Positions 1 through 9,364 of a DNA stretch of 64,000 nucleotides are shown in pieces. How positions within the stretch are numbered: the stretch's first letter is position 1; each line of letters begins with the position of its first letter. The translations under genes and the position numbers were made by a program. This DNA comes from Bathymodiolus thermophilus thioautotrophic gill symbiont. GTDB taxonomy: Bacteria > Pseudomonadota > Gammaproteobacteria > PS1 > Pseudothioglobaceae. The stretch is from NCBI RefSeq assembly GCF_003711265.1, contig NZ_CP024634.1, positions 1,674,001-1,738,000 on the forward strand, in the 5' to 3' direction. Under the pieces are notes generated by a model that was not told where the DNA came from, ran no database searches, and was given only the letters and a program-made list of their open reading frames with translations.

Positions 1-663
1 ACTAAAGCTGGCACGCAAGCCACGCTGATTAAGGTTCTGAATGAAATTGTTACCTTGCTCCACCCTATCATTCCATTTATTACCGAAGAAATCTTTGAAC
101 AATGCAACAGTTTGCTCGGCAAAAACAACGGCAGTTTGATGAGCGAAGCCTATCCAGAAGTTGACACACAACTCGTTTCAACAACCTCTGAAGCAGAAAT
201 TCAATGGCTACAAACTTTCATTTTAGGCGTGCGTCAAATTCGTGGCGAAATGAACATTTCACCGAACAAACCACTGGATTGTTTTGTGCAGAATTTCAAT
301 GCAACCGACGAAACCCACCTTGATAACAACACTAATATCTTAAATTCCTTGGCGACAATAGAAATTAACAAACTCCCTGAAAACGAGGAAGCACCCGAAT
401 CAGCAACTGCTTTGGTGGGTGAGATGAAAATACTCATTCCTTTAGCGGGGCTGATTGACAAAGACCAAGAAATTGCCCGTTTAAACAAAGAAATTGACAA
501 ATTAAACCAACAAAAAACACAATTTGAAGGAAAGCTAAACAATGAAAAATTTGTCAACAGTGCACCTGAAGCAATTGTCAATACAGAAAGGGGGCGATTG
601 GCATCAGTTGAAAGCACCCTTGCTGACTTATCAACACAATTAAGGAAAATAAACAGCTTATGA
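1..663 (+). CDS. valS: Valyl-tRNA synthetase, C-terminal part (5' truncated by window)
   Basis: The reading frame is open from base 1 and ends at TGA 661-663. It begins inside the anticodon-binding domain, where LLHPIIPFITEEIFEQ is the class Ia signature typical of ValRS. The last ~70 residues are rich in Lys, Glu and Gln with heptad-like spacing and match the ValRS C-terminal coiled coil that contacts tRNA. The enzyme charges tRNA-Val in the cytoplasm. The HIGH and KMSKS catalytic motifs lie upstream of the window and cannot be checked. The stop overlaps the next start by four bases (ATGA), so the two genes are probably cotranscribed. Confidence 0.93.
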   Translation, partial: TKAGTQATLIKVLNEIVTLLHPIIPFITEEIFEQCNSLLGKNNGSLMSEAYPEVDTQLVSTTSEAEIQWLQTFILGVRQIRGEMNISPNKPLDCFVQNFNATDETHLDNNTNILNSLATIEINKLPENEEAPESATALVGEMKILIPLAGLIDKDQEIARLNKEIDKLNQQKTQFEGKLNNEKFVNSAPEAIVNTERGRLASVESTLADLSTQLRKINSL

Positions 664-1322
664 AACTAAAAAATACTTTACTTATAACACTTGTATTACT
701 GTGTTCAGTGGCAAACGCCAAATCATTCGTGTATGTGACAGATATGGTGCCAATTCCAATGCGTTCTGAAAATAGAATCCAAAATAACCCCAGTAATCTC
801 ATAAAAATGCTGGATTCTGGCACCAAACTAGAAATTTTATCCACCAAAAGCGGCTGGACCAAGGTAAGATTTGAAAACACAGTTGGCTGGATGATTTCAC
901 GCTACCTAACCTCTAACAAGCCTGCAAGAGTGCAATTAGAAGCACTTAAACGCAATAGCAATAACAAACGATTATCGCTTTCTAAGCAACAAAAAAGAAA
1001 CAAAAAACTCGAAAAACAAGTGGCCGACTTAAGAGCAAAAAACACCAAATTGTCTATTCAATCTGGCAAACTGGCATCAGAAAAAAAACATGTCAAACAA
1101 GTTTACAAAGACGCACTTAAACTTGAATACAAGAACAAAAAATACAAAGCACAAGTACTACAACTACAATCAGAATTGCAATTATTACAAAGTAACAGCA
1201 CTATTGGGCAAGAGGCCAATGCTAGAAACTGGTTTATTGTTGGCGCATTGGTTTTGTTTTTTGGATTCATGGTCGGCTTTTTTATCCAAAAACGCATTAA
1301 CATTAATCAAAGGAGATTTTAA
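660..1322 (+). CDS. SH3-domain protein with C-terminal membrane anchor (YgiM-like, TIGR04211 type)
   Basis: 220 aa. Residues 1-20 form a signal peptide ending VANA. A bacterial SH3 domain follows (about 22-85, with VPMRS-like start and [15 protein letters not shown] core), then a long coiled coil (about 95-180, [20 protein letters not shown]), then one transmembrane helix near 193-212 and a basic tail. This order is that of the SH3-and-anchor family: a periplasmic domain held to the inner membrane by its C-terminus. The role is poorly known; cell-envelope binding is inferred. The start is set by the ATGA overlap with valS. guaB follows immediately. Confidence 0.85.
   Translation: MKLKNTLLITLVLLCSVANAKSFVYVTDMVPIPMRSENRIQNNPSNLIKMLDSGTKLEILSTKSGWTKVRFENTVGWMISRYLTSNKPARVQLEALKRNSNNKRLSLSKQQKRNKKLEKQVADLRAKNTKLSIQSGKLASEKKHVKQVYKDALKLEYKNKKYKAQVLQLQSELQLLQSNSTIGQEANARNWFIVGALVLFFGFMVGFFIQKRININQRRF
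1309..1316 (+). promoter_or_regulatory. Ribosome-binding site for guaB
   Basis: AAAGGAGA lies 7 bases before ATG 1324. It fixes the guaB start there; the same frame stays open upstream to 1090 inside the preceding gene. Confidence 0.8.
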
Positions 1323-1323
1323 A

Positions 1324-2784
1324 ATGAACTTACTGAAAACCGCACTTACCTTTGACGATGTATTGCTTGTACCTGCACACTCAACCACCATGCCAAAAGA
1401 AGTCAAATTAACAACACAACTAACCAAAAACATCACCCTGAATACCCCCATTCTATCCGCTGCCATGGACACTGTGACCGAGGCCAATTTGGCAATTACC
1501 ATGGCACAAGAAGGCGGTATTGGCATTATTCATAAAAATATGTCAATTGAAGAACAAGCGACAGAGGTGCGTAAAGTCAAACGATTTGAATCTGGCATCA
1601 TCAGAAATCCAATCACCATCAACGCCAAAGCGACGATTGCCGATGTCTATCACAGTCAACAACAACATAAGATTTCAGCGTTGCCTGTGGTTGATGGCAA
1701 TACAATTATTGGCATGGTTACCAGTCGTGATGTTCGGTTTGAAACCAATCCCAATGAATTGGTTGAAAATGTTATGACACCGCAAAACAAACTTATTACC
1801 GTTACAGAAGGCACAAATATGAGTAAAGTGCGTGCCCTATTGCAAAAACATCGTATTGAACGCGTGGTTATTACGGACGACAGTTTCACTCTACAAGGTA
1901 TGATTACCGTGCGTGATATTCAAAAATCAACCGATTTTCCGAATGCCTGTAAAGACAATAAAGAGCAATTACGAGTTGGCGCTGCAGTTGGTGTAAGCGC
2001 TGGTACGGGTGAGCGTATTGATGCATTGGTTAAGGCGGGCGTTGATATTATTGTCATTGATACTGCACACGGTCATTCTCAAGGGGTGTTAGACAGGGTT
2101 AAAAAAACCAAAAATAAACACCCAAATTTAGACATTATTGCCGGCAACATTGCCACCGCTAGTGCCGCACTAGATTTAGTTAAAGCAGGTGCTGACTGTG
2201 TCAAAGTTGGCATTGGCCCAGGCAGTATTTGCACCACTCGCATCGTTGCTGGCGTTGGCGTACCACAAATCACCGCCATTGCTGATGTTGCTGATGCGTT
2301 GAAAGGCACAGGCGTGCCACTCATTGCTGACGGCGGTATTCGCTACTCAGGTGATATTGCCAAAGCCTTTGCTGCTGGCGCTTATTGCGTGATGCTCGGC
2401 TCAATGCTAGCAGGTACAGAAGAATCCCCCGGTGAAGTCGAACTTTACCAAGGTCGGTCTTACAAGTCCTACCGTGGCATGGGTTCAATCGGTGCAATGA
2501 ATCAAGCACATGGCTCATCTGATCGCTATTTTCAATCGGATTCTAAAGCTGATAAACTCGTCCCCGAAGGAGTTGAAGGTCGTGTCCCTTTCAAAGGCTC
2601 TATCCGCCCTATTATTCACCAAATGATTGGTGGCGTCAGATCATCCATGGGTTATACAGGCTGTGCAACTTTGGAGAAAATGCGCACTAACGCAACTTTT
2701 GTTCAAGTAACTTCAGCAGGCATGGTTGAGTCTCATGTGCACGATGTTTCCATTACCAAGGAAGCCCCCAACTACCACCAATAA
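1324..2784 (+). CDS. guaB: Inosine-5'-monophosphate dehydrogenase
   Basis: 486 aa, normal family length. It oxidises IMP to XMP with NAD+, the committed step of GMP synthesis. Residues 1-90 and 210-486 form the TIM barrel, and two CBS domains lie between about 95 and 205. The catalytic loop [13 protein letters not shown] carries the active-site Cys303, and the flap region GMGSIGAM and the IADGGI phosphate-binding motif are present. The start is chosen at [15 protein letters not shown], matching other GuaB proteins and the strong ribosome-binding site. guaA does not follow; the downstream genes run the other way. Confidence 0.97.
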   Translation: MNLLKTALTFDDVLLVPAHSTTMPKEVKLTTQLTKNITLNTPILSAAMDTVTEANLAITMAQEGGIGIIHKNMSIEEQATEVRKVKRFESGIIRNPITINAKATIADVYHSQQQHKISALPVVDGNTIIGMVTSRDVRFETNPNELVENVMTPQNKLITVTEGTNMSKVRALLQKHRIERVVITDDSFTLQGMITVRDIQKSTDFPNACKDNKEQLRVGAAVGVSAGTGERIDALVKAGVDIIVIDTAHGHSQGVLDRVKKTKNKHPNLDIIAGNIATASAALDLVKAGADCVKVGIGPGSICTTRIVAGVGVPQITAIADVADALKGTGVPLIADGGIRYSGDIAKAFAAGAYCVMLGSMLAGTEESPGEVELYQGRSYKSYRGMGSIGAMNQAHGSSDRYFQSDSKADKLVPEGVEGRVPFKGSIRPIIHQMIGGVRSSMGYTGCATLEKMRTNATFVQVTSAGMVESHVHDVSITKEAPNYHQ

Positions 2785-2803
2785 AACACCCTTTTCTTGC
2801 TAC

Positions 2804-3152
2804 TTAAAATATAAGTCTTGGCAATTTTAGCAATTGCTTGTCGTTGGTTAATAGTGTTGCATTATTAACAAGAGCAGTTGCACAAATAATTGCATCGGGA
2901 GTTTTAAGTTTGTGTGTTTGTCTAAGTTGTATTGCTTGTTCTTTAATATCTTCTGACAAAGGAAAACTATAAATGCCAACAAGTATACTTTTTTAATTTT
3001 TGCTTATCGTCTTTATTCAAATCCGGATAAGCGAATAATTTAATTTCAGAAATAATGGAAATGCCCAATAAAGGTGGCATTTCACCTGCTAATTTATCTG
3101 CAAGAAGAGCAATAAGAATATTGGTGTCAGCGATGTAATTATTTCTTACCAT
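2804..3152 (-). pseudogene. PIN-domain (VapC-type) toxin, frameshifted
   Basis: Reading begins MVRNNYIADTNILIALLAD and stops after 61 codons, but the other half of a PIN domain continues in another frame: KTPDAIICATALVNN and LLTNDKQLLKLPRLIF, ending at 2804. The switch falls at a run of six T (2989-2994 on this strand); one base less restores a full protein of about 115 aa. All four acidic PIN residues are present across the two frames (IADTN, ISEIK, TPDAI, LTNDK). Such toxins are ribonucleases. It lies 9 bp after the antitoxin gene, the usual order. It could be a dead toxin, a phase-variable gene or a homopolymer sequencing error. Confidence 0.75.
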
Positions 3153-3161
3153 TATCTCAGG

Positions 3162-3524
3162 TTAATTCCACTCTGAGCGTATTTGTTGTTGCCATTTAAC
3201 AGGGTCTAAATTTGAAAATCCTTTTATTTCCCCTTTAAACTTAGTCAAACTATTACCCTGAGCAGTATTTTTTTGCATTTCCTTCTTTAACAACGGTATC
3301 GTTGCAAGAAGCTCAGAACTATTGCCCTGAGTAGCGTCCTTAGCTTGGATTGTTTTTTGCATATCCTCTACTAATGACATTATTGTAGCAATTTGCATAT
3401 CCTCTATTGGTAACATTATTGCAACAAGACGATCTTTCTTTGTTACTACAACAGGCTCTCTTTGCACACTATCTAAAAACTGCTCAAAGTGAGTTTTTGC
3501 TTCAATTGCACTCACGATTTTCAT
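3162..3524 (-). CDS. Phd/YefM-type antitoxin, extended
   Basis: 120 aa. The N-terminus MKIVSAIEAKTHFEQFLDSV followed by REPVVVTKKDRLVAIMLP is the Phd/YefM fold that binds DNA and represses its own operon. The middle is longer than usual (members are commonly near 80-90 aa) and carries loose internal repeats (VEDMQ/IEDMQ; ATQGNS/TAQGNS). The tail WQQQIRSEWN resembles the toxin-neutralising ends of VapB partners. It precedes the PIN toxin in the same operon. An intact antitoxin beside a broken toxin fits toxin decay first. Confidence 0.75.
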   Translation of the reverse strand: MKIVSAIEAKTHFEQFLDSVQREPVVVTKKDRLVAIMLPIEDMQIATIMSLVEDMQKTIQAKDATQGNSSELLATIPLLKKEMQKNTAQGNSLTKFKGEIKGFSNLDPVKWQQQIRSEWN

Positions 3525-3591
3525 AAAATACTCCGATATATTATAATTGTTATAACCATAACAGTGCCACTCTTGCTATCTCTTCCACTCT

Positions 3592-4338
3592 TTATTGACT
3601 AAGATTACAAATTGGGCAATGCTTGTCCTTGCTTAACTTTATCGTTCTAAAATTTAAATCCAATGCGTCAACCATCATTAATTTGCCCGTTAGTTGTTCG
3701 CCTAAATTGAGAATGACTTTAATGGCTTGCAGTGCTTGCATGGTGCCAAGTAGCCCTGCAACAGGTGCAAGAATGCCGTTATTGCTACAGTTTTCATCAT
3801 TGTTACCTGTGGTTGGATACAAACATTGGTAACAAGGTTGGTTTCTCTCATAGCCTTTAAAAACTGACAATTGCCCTTCAAAACGAATAACGGCAGCTGA
3901 GACCAGAGGTGTATGTTGGGTAACGCACGCCTGATTAATTCTAAAACGGGTGTTAAAATTATCGGTGCCGTCTAGCACAATATCGGCTTTTTGCACCCAG
4001 TCTTCTATATTGTCCTCGCTTAAATCGGTTAAGGTGGTGATTTGAATATCGGGGTTAATTGCCAACATTTTTTCTTTAGCAGAAATGACTTTGTCTTTGC
4101 CAATATCATTAGTGTGATGAATGACTTGACGGGCAAGATTAGACAATTCCACTTGGTCGAAATCGGCAATAATCAAATGTCCAACACCACTAGCGGCAAG
4201 ATACAAGGCATTGGGTGCGCCTAAACCGCCCATGCCAATTAACAACAATGTTGAATTCAATAATGTTTGTTGCCCTTCTATGCCTATTTCTGGCAAAAGA
4301 ATTTGACGGGAATATCTAAGTAATTTTTTATCATTCAT
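3592..4338 (-). CDS. moeB: MoeB/ThiF-family E1-like adenylyltransferase
   Basis: 248 aa from MNDKKLLRYSRQILLPEIG; the frame is open further upstream, but this start matches MoeB length (about 249 aa). The ATP-binding loop LIGMGGLGAPNALYL, the DFDQVELSNLARQ motif and DIVLDGTDNFNTR are present, and a structural zinc site is formed by CYQC and the C-terminal CPIC pair. The family activates the C-terminal glycine of MoaD or ThiS by adenylation for sulfur transfer in molybdopterin or thiamin synthesis. No MoaD or ThiS gene is nearby, so which pathway it serves cannot be decided here. It is transcribed divergently from the AlkD-like gene with only 19 bp between starts. Confidence 0.85.
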   Translation of the reverse strand: MNDKKLLRYSRQILLPEIGIEGQQTLLNSTLLLIGMGGLGAPNALYLAASGVGHLIIADFDQVELSNLARQVIHHTNDIGKDKVISAKEKMLAINPDIQITTLTDLSEDNIEDWVQKADIVLDGTDNFNTRFRINQACVTQHTPLVSAAVIRFEGQLSVFKGYERNQPCYQCLYPTTGNNDENCSNNGILAPVAGLLGTMQALQAIKVILNLGEQLTGKLMMVDALDLNFRTIKLSKDKHCPICNLSQ

Positions 4339-4357
4339 AATGTTAAAATTATAATCT

Positions 4358-5074
4358 ATGGAAGCAGAAATAATCATCAAAGCGCTAAAGTCTTTTGCTA
4401 CGCCTGAGCGTAAAAAAACCAACGAATGGTTTTTCAAAACCGGCAAAGGCGAATACTCAGAATTTGACAAGTTTATGGGGGTTCGTATGCCCAAAGTAAG
4501 GCAAGTTGCCAAGCAGTATGGAAACAGCCTTACTTTTAATGAAATCAAAATACTCACCGACCACCCTATTCATGAAGTGCGTCATTGTGGGTTGATTATT
4601 CTCGTTCATCATTATCAAATTGGCGATTGTGAAACGGTATTTAACTATTATATAGACAATATTCAAGCAGTCAATAATTGGGATTTGGTGGACACCACAA
4701 CGCCACAGATTGTGGGAGATTATTTATTTAAACATCAAGAAAAATTATCGCTATTGTTGAACTATGCGCACTCACCTAACCTTTGGGAGCGGCGTATTGC
4801 CATTATCGCAACTTTGGCTTTTATTAGGCAAAATGAGTTTAACATAACACTCAAAATAGGTAAACTGTTACTAAATGATACACAAGACCTAATCCACAAA
4901 GCCGTTGGCTGGATGCTGAGAGAAGTTTACAAAAGAGACCCTAATATTTGCAAAAAGTTTTTACAAAAAAACTACAAACAACTGCCTAGAACTACTTTGA
5001 GATATGCAATTGAACATATGCAGAAGACAGAAAGATTAAAGTGTTTAAAAGGAAATTTTAATGTATCAAATTAA
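4358..5074 (+). CDS. DNA alkylation repair protein, AlkD-like HEAT-repeat family
   Basis: 238 aa of helical repeats. Family signatures seen are FMGVRMPKVRQVAK near the N-terminus, NNWDLVD, LWERRIAIIATLAFI, DLIHKAVGWMLREVYK and RTTLRYAIEHM. AlkD-type proteins are ALK/HEAT-repeat DNA glycosylases that remove bulky N3/N7 alkylpurines. The Trp, Asp and Arg residues expected around the DNA-facing groove (WDLVD, WERR) are present, so it is probably active. The last 14 bases overlap the next gene, indicating translational coupling. Confidence 0.85.
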   Translation: MEAEIIIKALKSFATPERKKTNEWFFKTGKGEYSEFDKFMGVRMPKVRQVAKQYGNSLTFNEIKILTDHPIHEVRHCGLIILVHHYQIGDCETVFNYYIDNIQAVNNWDLVDTTTPQIVGDYLFKHQEKLSLLLNYAHSPNLWERRIAIIATLAFIRQNEFNITLKIGKLLLNDTQDLIHKAVGWMLREVYKRDPNICKKFLQKNYKQLPRTTLRYAIEHMQKTERLKCLKGNFNVSN

Positions 5075-5372
5075 TTTTTATGTGCCTGAACCCGATTTAG
5101 AAGTGGTTAAAAATGCAATGTTTAAAGCAGGCTCTGGGCAGTATAACAACTACGAACAATGTGCCTGGCAAACCTTAGGACAAGGGCAATTTAAGCCCAT
5201 TAACAACGCCAAACCTACCATTGGTACATTAGACAAACTAGAAACACTTAAGGAATACAAAGTCGAGATACTCTGTGCCAAGGACAACCTTGAAGCGACA
5301 ATTAAAGCAATGAAATCTGCACACCCTTATGAGCAAGTTGCCTATTCAATTTTAAAAATGGAAAACTTATGA
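5061..5372 (+). CDS. NIF3/YqfO C-terminal-domain-like small protein
   Basis: 103 aa. The pattern FKAGSGQYNNYEQCAW, GQFKPINNAKPTIG, KVEILC and SAHPYEQVAYSI is that of the stand-alone CutA-like domain inserted in YqfO/NIF3 proteins. The biochemical role is not established for this family. It overlaps both neighbours, 14 bp upstream and 4 bp downstream (ATGA), so it sits inside a tight operon. Confidence 0.8.
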   Translation: MYQINFYVPEPDLEVVKNAMFKAGSGQYNNYEQCAWQTLGQGQFKPINNAKPTIGTLDKLETLKEYKVEILCAKDNLEATIKAMKSAHPYEQVAYSILKMENL

Positions 5373-6439
5373 ACACACCTTACGAACACGGCTTTATATT
5401 GAGCTTATTAATTCTGGCAATCGGCGCTCTGGTGTGGCTATTTACCCCCTTTATACCCGCCCTATTCTTGGCATTACTTCTCGCTATTGCCACTTTTTCA
5501 CAATACAATAAAGCAAAAGAACGCCTCTCAGACGCAAGCGCTGCGCTACTGATGACGCTACTAATAACCATTATGCTTATACTGCCACTCAGTTATATTT
5601 TATTGGTTAGTGGATTGGAAATTTCCACACTCATACAAACCATTGACACAGACTTTGATGCCAAACATATCAATCAAATGCTACACCAAACCCTCTCAGG
5701 ACTACCTTTGTCAGAGTCAATAAAAAGCACACTAAGCACCACTCTCAATAATAATTTAGACGGGTTACTAATTGATACAAAGGATTTTATGCTGCATATT
5801 TTAAAAAGCATTGTATCACTCTCTTCGCACTTTGTATTCTTTCTCATTATTGCCATCTTCTCACTTTATTACTTTTATATAGATGGAAAACACATTGTTA
5901 AAAGATTAAAAGACTTGTCACCACTAGAAAATCACCTGGACGACATCCTCTTTAACCAATTTTCAAGTCTGTCTATTACACTAGTCGGCAGTGTTTTTAT
6001 TGTGGCATTGTTGCAAGGTATAACATTCTCTATTGGAGTGATGATCATTGGATTGCCTGCCCTATTTTTTGGCATTTCTATGGCGTTAGCAAGTTTTATC
6101 CCTGTGCTTGGCGGGCTAATTATTTGGCTACCTTTAACACTGTATCTATACGCACAAGGGCAAACCACTGATGCTCTAATTATTCTCCTATTCGGCGCCT
6201 TCTTTGTAGGGGCAATTATTGATAACATTATTAGACCCATTATCATCAAAAAATTATCCAGTAAATCCACCCAAACAAGTGCATTGGATCACACACTAAT
6301 TACAGTGCTATCAACGCTTGCTGGTATTATGCAATTTGGCATCCTAGGGCTGTTCATCGGTCCAATTATTGCCGCTATGGCGATCAGTATTTTTGACATA
6401 TACGCCGTTAAATACGCAAGTTCATTGGACAAATCATAA
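5369..6439 (+). CDS. AI-2E family (PerM/TqsA-like) membrane permease
   Basis: 356 aa with about seven or eight transmembrane segments: two near the N-terminus, one near 60-80, one near 155-175 and a cluster from about 205 to 345. The segment order, the central soluble part (about 85-150) and IDNIIRPIIIKK before the last membrane pair are characteristic of the AI-2E transporter family in the inner membrane. Substrates in the family vary (autoinducer-2 export, sodium/proton exchange), so none is assigned. It overlaps the next gene by one base (TAATG). Confidence 0.87.
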   Translation: MNTPYEHGFILSLLILAIGALVWLFTPFIPALFLALLLAIATFSQYNKAKERLSDASAALLMTLLITIMLILPLSYILLVSGLEISTLIQTIDTDFDAKHINQMLHQTLSGLPLSESIKSTLSTTLNNNLDGLLIDTKDFMLHILKSIVSLSSHFVFFLIIAIFSLYYFYIDGKHIVKRLKDLSPLENHLDDILFNQFSSLSITLVGSVFIVALLQGITFSIGVMIIGLPALFFGISMALASFIPVLGGLIIWLPLTLYLYAQGQTTDALIILLFGAFFVGAIIDNIIRPIIIKKLSSKSTQTSALDHTLITVLSTLAGIMQFGILGLFIGPIIAAMAISIFDIYAVKYASSLDKS

Positions 6440-6921
6440 TGAAAACAATAGATAAGATTTGGATGTTTTTTGGTGCAGTTGCAATGGCTATTGTGGCATC
6501 ATTTCTGTTTTTGGTTGACTCTATGAGTCCTTTTGTGCCAATGCCTTTTTATATGCTTATACTGGCTTGGGTATTGCCATATGGTTTTGTTATTGTTATT
6601 ATGCCTGCAATATATTTAATTGAGTTTAAATTATTGAGTCACAAAAAGAATTTTGGGAAAATAATTCTCGTCGCCGCATCGCTGCTTTTCATACTAAATA
6701 TTTTGTATTTTTGGGCTACTTGGGAATATGGCGCTCTATACCAAGGTGAATTGCATGTAAAAATTATTGCTATCGAAAACACAGTGGGGTTTTTAAGTCT
6801 GTTGCTAATGGCATATTTAGGCATTAAAAAAGATTCGAAAATAATACAATATTCTGCAAATCTATACTTGTTATTGTTGCTTACATGGTGTGCATTTCCC
6901 TATTTTGGAGAGACACTCTAA
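6439..6921 (+). CDS. Small polytopic membrane protein, function unknown
   Basis: 160 aa with four to five hydrophobic segments (about 8-28, 35-60, 72-92, 112-128, 138-155). I do not recognise the family. It is the last gene of the 4.3-6.9 kb operon and its start overlaps the upstream stop, so it is almost certainly translated. No terminator hairpin is evident right after it; a T-rich stretch at 6950-6962 follows. Confidence 0.7.
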   Translation: MKTIDKIWMFFGAVAMAIVASFLFLVDSMSPFVPMPFYMLILAWVLPYGFVIVIMPAIYLIEFKLLSHKKNFGKIILVAASLLFILNILYFWATWEYGALYQGELHVKIIAIENTVGFLSLLLMAYLGIKKDSKIIQYSANLYLLLLLTWCAFPYFGETL

Positions 6922-7026
6922 GTCATTAATACACTCAAAACTTTGTGTGATTTTTTTTAAAAAACCCTATTCACTGAACTGTATGAAATTAAATCAAGAA
7001 AAGGCGAAGGCTTCTTAAATTAGACT

Positions 7027-7187
7027 GAGACCTTTGCATAAATATGGATGATTAGCAAAATTCAATTTTTGCCCACTTGGTGATTTTCTTAAACCTTGTC
7101 CTAGCAGGGCTAAGGCTGGGTTTAAAAAATTACCAAGTGGGTGAAAAGTGGATTGTTGATGATTATTTATATTTATGCAAAGGTCTC
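7027..7187. mobile_element. Miniature inverted-repeat element, family A, complete copy
   Basis: 161 bp bounded by GAGACCTTTGCATAAATAT and its complement ATATTTATGCAAAGGTCTC. A second, inner inverted repeat (CCCACTTGGT... and ...ACCAAGTGGG) makes nearly the whole element fold on itself. It is flanked by ACT on both sides, consistent with a 3-bp target duplication. No coding capacity. Other copies or pieces lie at 10517, 25621, 26635, 32334, 43215, 52463, 55642, 58852 and 62114. The GAGACCTTTGCA end resembles IS5-superfamily ends, from memory. Confidence 0.88.
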
Positions 7188-7188
7188 A

Positions 7189-7347
7189 CTATATATAAAA
7201 ATTTAAAAAGTTACCAGAGGTTTTGGGATGATACACCCCTTGAAAGGCAATTCTTTCGGCATCTTTGCCATAACTGTACATTGTTTTAAGCACAAAGAAA
7301 CTACTTAAAAACAATACGCTTGCGATGATGATGACAATTTTTTTCAT
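7189..7347 (-). pseudogene. Small N-anchored protein, 3' end replaced at repeat boundary
   Basis: 52 codons starting MKKIVIIIASVLFLSSFFV, a signal-anchor, followed by a short polar part up to VYHPKT. After that the sequence differs from the copy at 14296, exactly where the long repeat ends, so at least one copy (perhaps both) lacks its natural C-terminus. It follows nusB in the same direction. Function unknown. Confidence 0.5.
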
Positions 7348-7775
7348 TTTGAGGCCTCTATTTCAATTTTTCTAAGGGACTGGGCTAACTTGTCTAACGA
7401 AGCGTTAACAAGTTTAAATGCACCTTCTGCACCGTATAATTTGGCAACTTCAAGCGCCTCGTTAATAACAACTTTATAAGGCACTTCAATGCTGTTTTGA
7501 AGTTCATATGCCCCTAGATACAGCACTGCTTGTTCCACAGTACCCAGTTCATTCGCCTCTCTACTGATGGTGGGGGCAATGAGCGCATCTAATTCGGTGC
7601 GGTTTTTAAGGATGTTAATGAACAAGTTGGAAAAAAAGGCTTTTGAAATTTTGCCAGACTTTTGATTTAAAAATTGTTGTTCAATTTTTAATACTTCGCC
7701 ACCTGATACTATATATTGATATAGTGCTTGTACCACACGCTCTCTGGAGCGATGTTTAGGGGTTGTGAATGTCAT
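7344..7775 (-). CDS. nusB: Transcription antitermination factor NusB (copy 1)
   Basis: 143 aa from MTFTTPKHRSRERVVQALYQ, the start used by NusB proteins; the frame stays open upstream inside ribH, but that part is antitermination-unrelated. Typical motifs are RSRERVVQALYQY, PYKVVINEALEVAKLYG and FKLVNASLDKL. NusB binds boxA RNA with NusE (S10) during rRNA antitermination. The start lies one base beyond the ribH stop, the common ribH-nusB arrangement. The protein is identical to the copy at 14430. Confidence 0.9.
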   Translation of the reverse strand: MTFTTPKHRSRERVVQALYQYIVSGGEVLKIEQQFLNQKSGKISKAFFSNLFINILKNRTELDALIAPTISREANELGTVEQAVLYLGAYELQNSIEVPYKVVINEALEVAKLYGAEGAFKLVNASLDKLAQSLRKIEIEASK

Positions 7776-7776
7776 A

Positions 7777-8316
7777 TTAATGCGTTTTACCAAGTAAATA
7801 CAGCATTTCAACCATTGCCATGGCTGCCTCTTCGCCTTTGTTGCCTTTGTAGCCACCTGCTCTGCCAATGGTTTGCTCCATATTGTTGGTAGTCAGCACG
7901 CCAAAAGTGGTGGGGATTTCATATTGATAAGACACATCGGCAACCCCACGAGCGCATTCGTTACACACAAAATCAAAATGTGGGGTTTCGCCATTAATGA
8001 CTGCTCCCAGAGTAACAATGCCATCATAAGGGCGAATACCATCATAATAACCCTTTATACGCCGCATTTCTTTTCCTTCTTTGGCTACTTGCTTGTTCAA
8101 TGTGGCTATTCGTTTAGCCATTAATGGGATTTCAAACGCACCTGGTACATAAAAAACATTAACATTGTTTTTGTCAATACCGTATTTTTCTAGAATATTG
8201 TATGCACCAGCCAGTAATTTATCACCAATCTCTTGATAAAAATAACCAACAATGATGGCAATTTTTTTATTTATTAAAAAATCTTCATTTGCGTCTTTGT
8301 TAAACTTAAATTCCAT
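7777..8316 (-). CDS. ribH: 6,7-dimethyl-8-ribityllumazine synthase (copy 1)
   Basis: 179 aa. It condenses the ribityl-aminouracil intermediate with dihydroxybutanone phosphate, the penultimate step of riboflavin synthesis. Substrate-site motifs are VPGAFEIPLMAKR, TLGAVINGETPHFDFV and NEC...GV followed by TTFGVLTTNN. It is about 20 residues longer than the common 156-aa form because of an N-terminal extension and an insert near residue 80 (KEGKEMRRIKGYYDG), as in the longer RibH type. It lies between ribB and nusB. Confidence 0.93.
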   Translation of the reverse strand: MEFKFNKDANEDFLINKKIAIIVGYFYQEIGDKLLAGAYNILEKYGIDKNNVNVFYVPGAFEIPLMAKRIATLNKQVAKEGKEMRRIKGYYDGIRPYDGIVTLGAVINGETPHFDFVCNECARGVADVSYQYEIPTTFGVLTTNNMEQTIGRAGGYKGNKGEEAAMAMVEMLYLLGKTH

Positions 8317-8321
8317 ATCGC

Positions 8322-9359
8322 CTACTTTTTATTTGTAATATATTCAGTTACTTCTAAGCCAAAGCCTTTGATAGCATTCAGTTTTCTTGGACTGCCCAAA
8401 ATACGCATTTTACTCACACCCAAATCGGACAAAATTTGCGCGCCAACCCCATAAGTTTTAACATCGTTACTGCTTTCAGTTGAACGAATTAACAAAAACA
8501 CACCACTGTCTTCTTTGCTAATATATGCCAGTGCATCGTTAACCCCCAAAGAATCACTGCTTTCTTGCAAAACATCGGTAAATACATTTTCCATGTGTAC
8601 ACGCACGCAAACAGGGGTGTCTTTATCAATATCGCCCTTAACTAAGGCAGTGTGTGTTTGCTGATGAATGCTATCCAAAAACGACACCAATGTGAAATCA
8701 CCATATTTGGTGCTAAATGGACGCTCATCCACCCGCTCAATAGTTTTTTCATTTTCAATTCGATAAGAAATTAAATCTTCAATCGTACCCCACTTAATAT
8801 TATGCTTTTGCGCAAACAACTCTAAATCGTCACGGCGTGCCATTGAGCCATCTTCATTTAAAATCTCAACAATCACAGAGGCAGGCTCCAAACCCGCAAG
8901 GCGTGCCAAATCACATCCCGCTTCAGTATGACCCGGACGAATCAACACGCCACCCGGTTGTGCCATTAATGGAAAAATATGCCCCGGTTGCACAATATCG
9001 CTAGACTTGGCATTTGGTGCAACCGCATCCAAGACTGTTTTGGCTCTATCTGCGGCAGAAATGCCCGTGGTTACACCCTCTACCGCTTCAATTGAAACAG
9101 TAAAATTTGTGCCATTTGCATCGTTATTTTGCGCCACCATTAAAGGCAAATTAAGACGCTGGCAACGCTCCTGCGTTAGTGTCAAACAAATCAACCCTCT
9201 GCCATAGGTCGCCATAAAGTTAATGTCTTCTTTGGTAACAGTGGCAGCAGGAATAATCAAATCACCTTCATTTTCACGGTCTTCATCGTCCAGCAAAATA
9301 ATCATTTTGCCTTGCTTGTAATCTTCTAATATCGCTTCAATGCTAGCTTTAGTCTTCAT
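8322..9359 (-). CDS. ribB: 3,4-dihydroxy-2-butanone-4-phosphate synthase with degenerate GTP cyclohydrolase II domain (copy 1)
   Basis: 345 aa. Residues 1-200 are a complete RibB domain ([28 protein letters not shown]) making dihydroxybutanone phosphate from ribulose 5-phosphate. Residues 205-345 align with RibA, but the zinc-binding cysteines expected in GTP cyclohydrolase II are absent: the region reads [17 protein letters not shown] instead of the Cys-rich EC...RCDCG stretch. This is the RibBX-like hybrid in which the second domain is not catalytic. A separate ribA would be required elsewhere. Identical copy at 15408. Confidence 0.9.
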   Translation of the reverse strand: MKTKASIEAILEDYKQGKMIILLDDEDRENEGDLIIPAATVTKEDINFMATYGRGLICLTLTQERCQRLNLPLMVAQNNDANGTNFTVSIEAVEGVTTGISAADRAKTVLDAVAPNAKSSDIVQPGHIFPLMAQPGGVLIRPGHTEAGCDLARLAGLEPASVIVEILNEDGSMARRDDLELFAQKHNIKWGTIEDLISYRIENEKTIERVDERPFSTKYGDFTLVSFLDSIHQQTHTALVKGDIDKDTPVCVRVHMENVFTDVLQESSDSLGVNDALAYISKEDSGVFLLIRSTESSNDVKTYGVGAQILSDLGVSKMRILGSPRKLNAIKGFGLEVTEYITNKK

Positions 9360-9364
9360 TTTTA

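Noticed and set aside
1090-1323. Longer N-terminus for guaB (open frame from 1090)
   Set aside because: It overlaps the SH3 gene in another frame and has no family similarity; a strong ribosome site fixes ATG 1324.
7873-8124. 83-codon frames antisense to ribH (also 14959-15210)
   Set aside because: Shadow of a well-supported gene, no features of its own.
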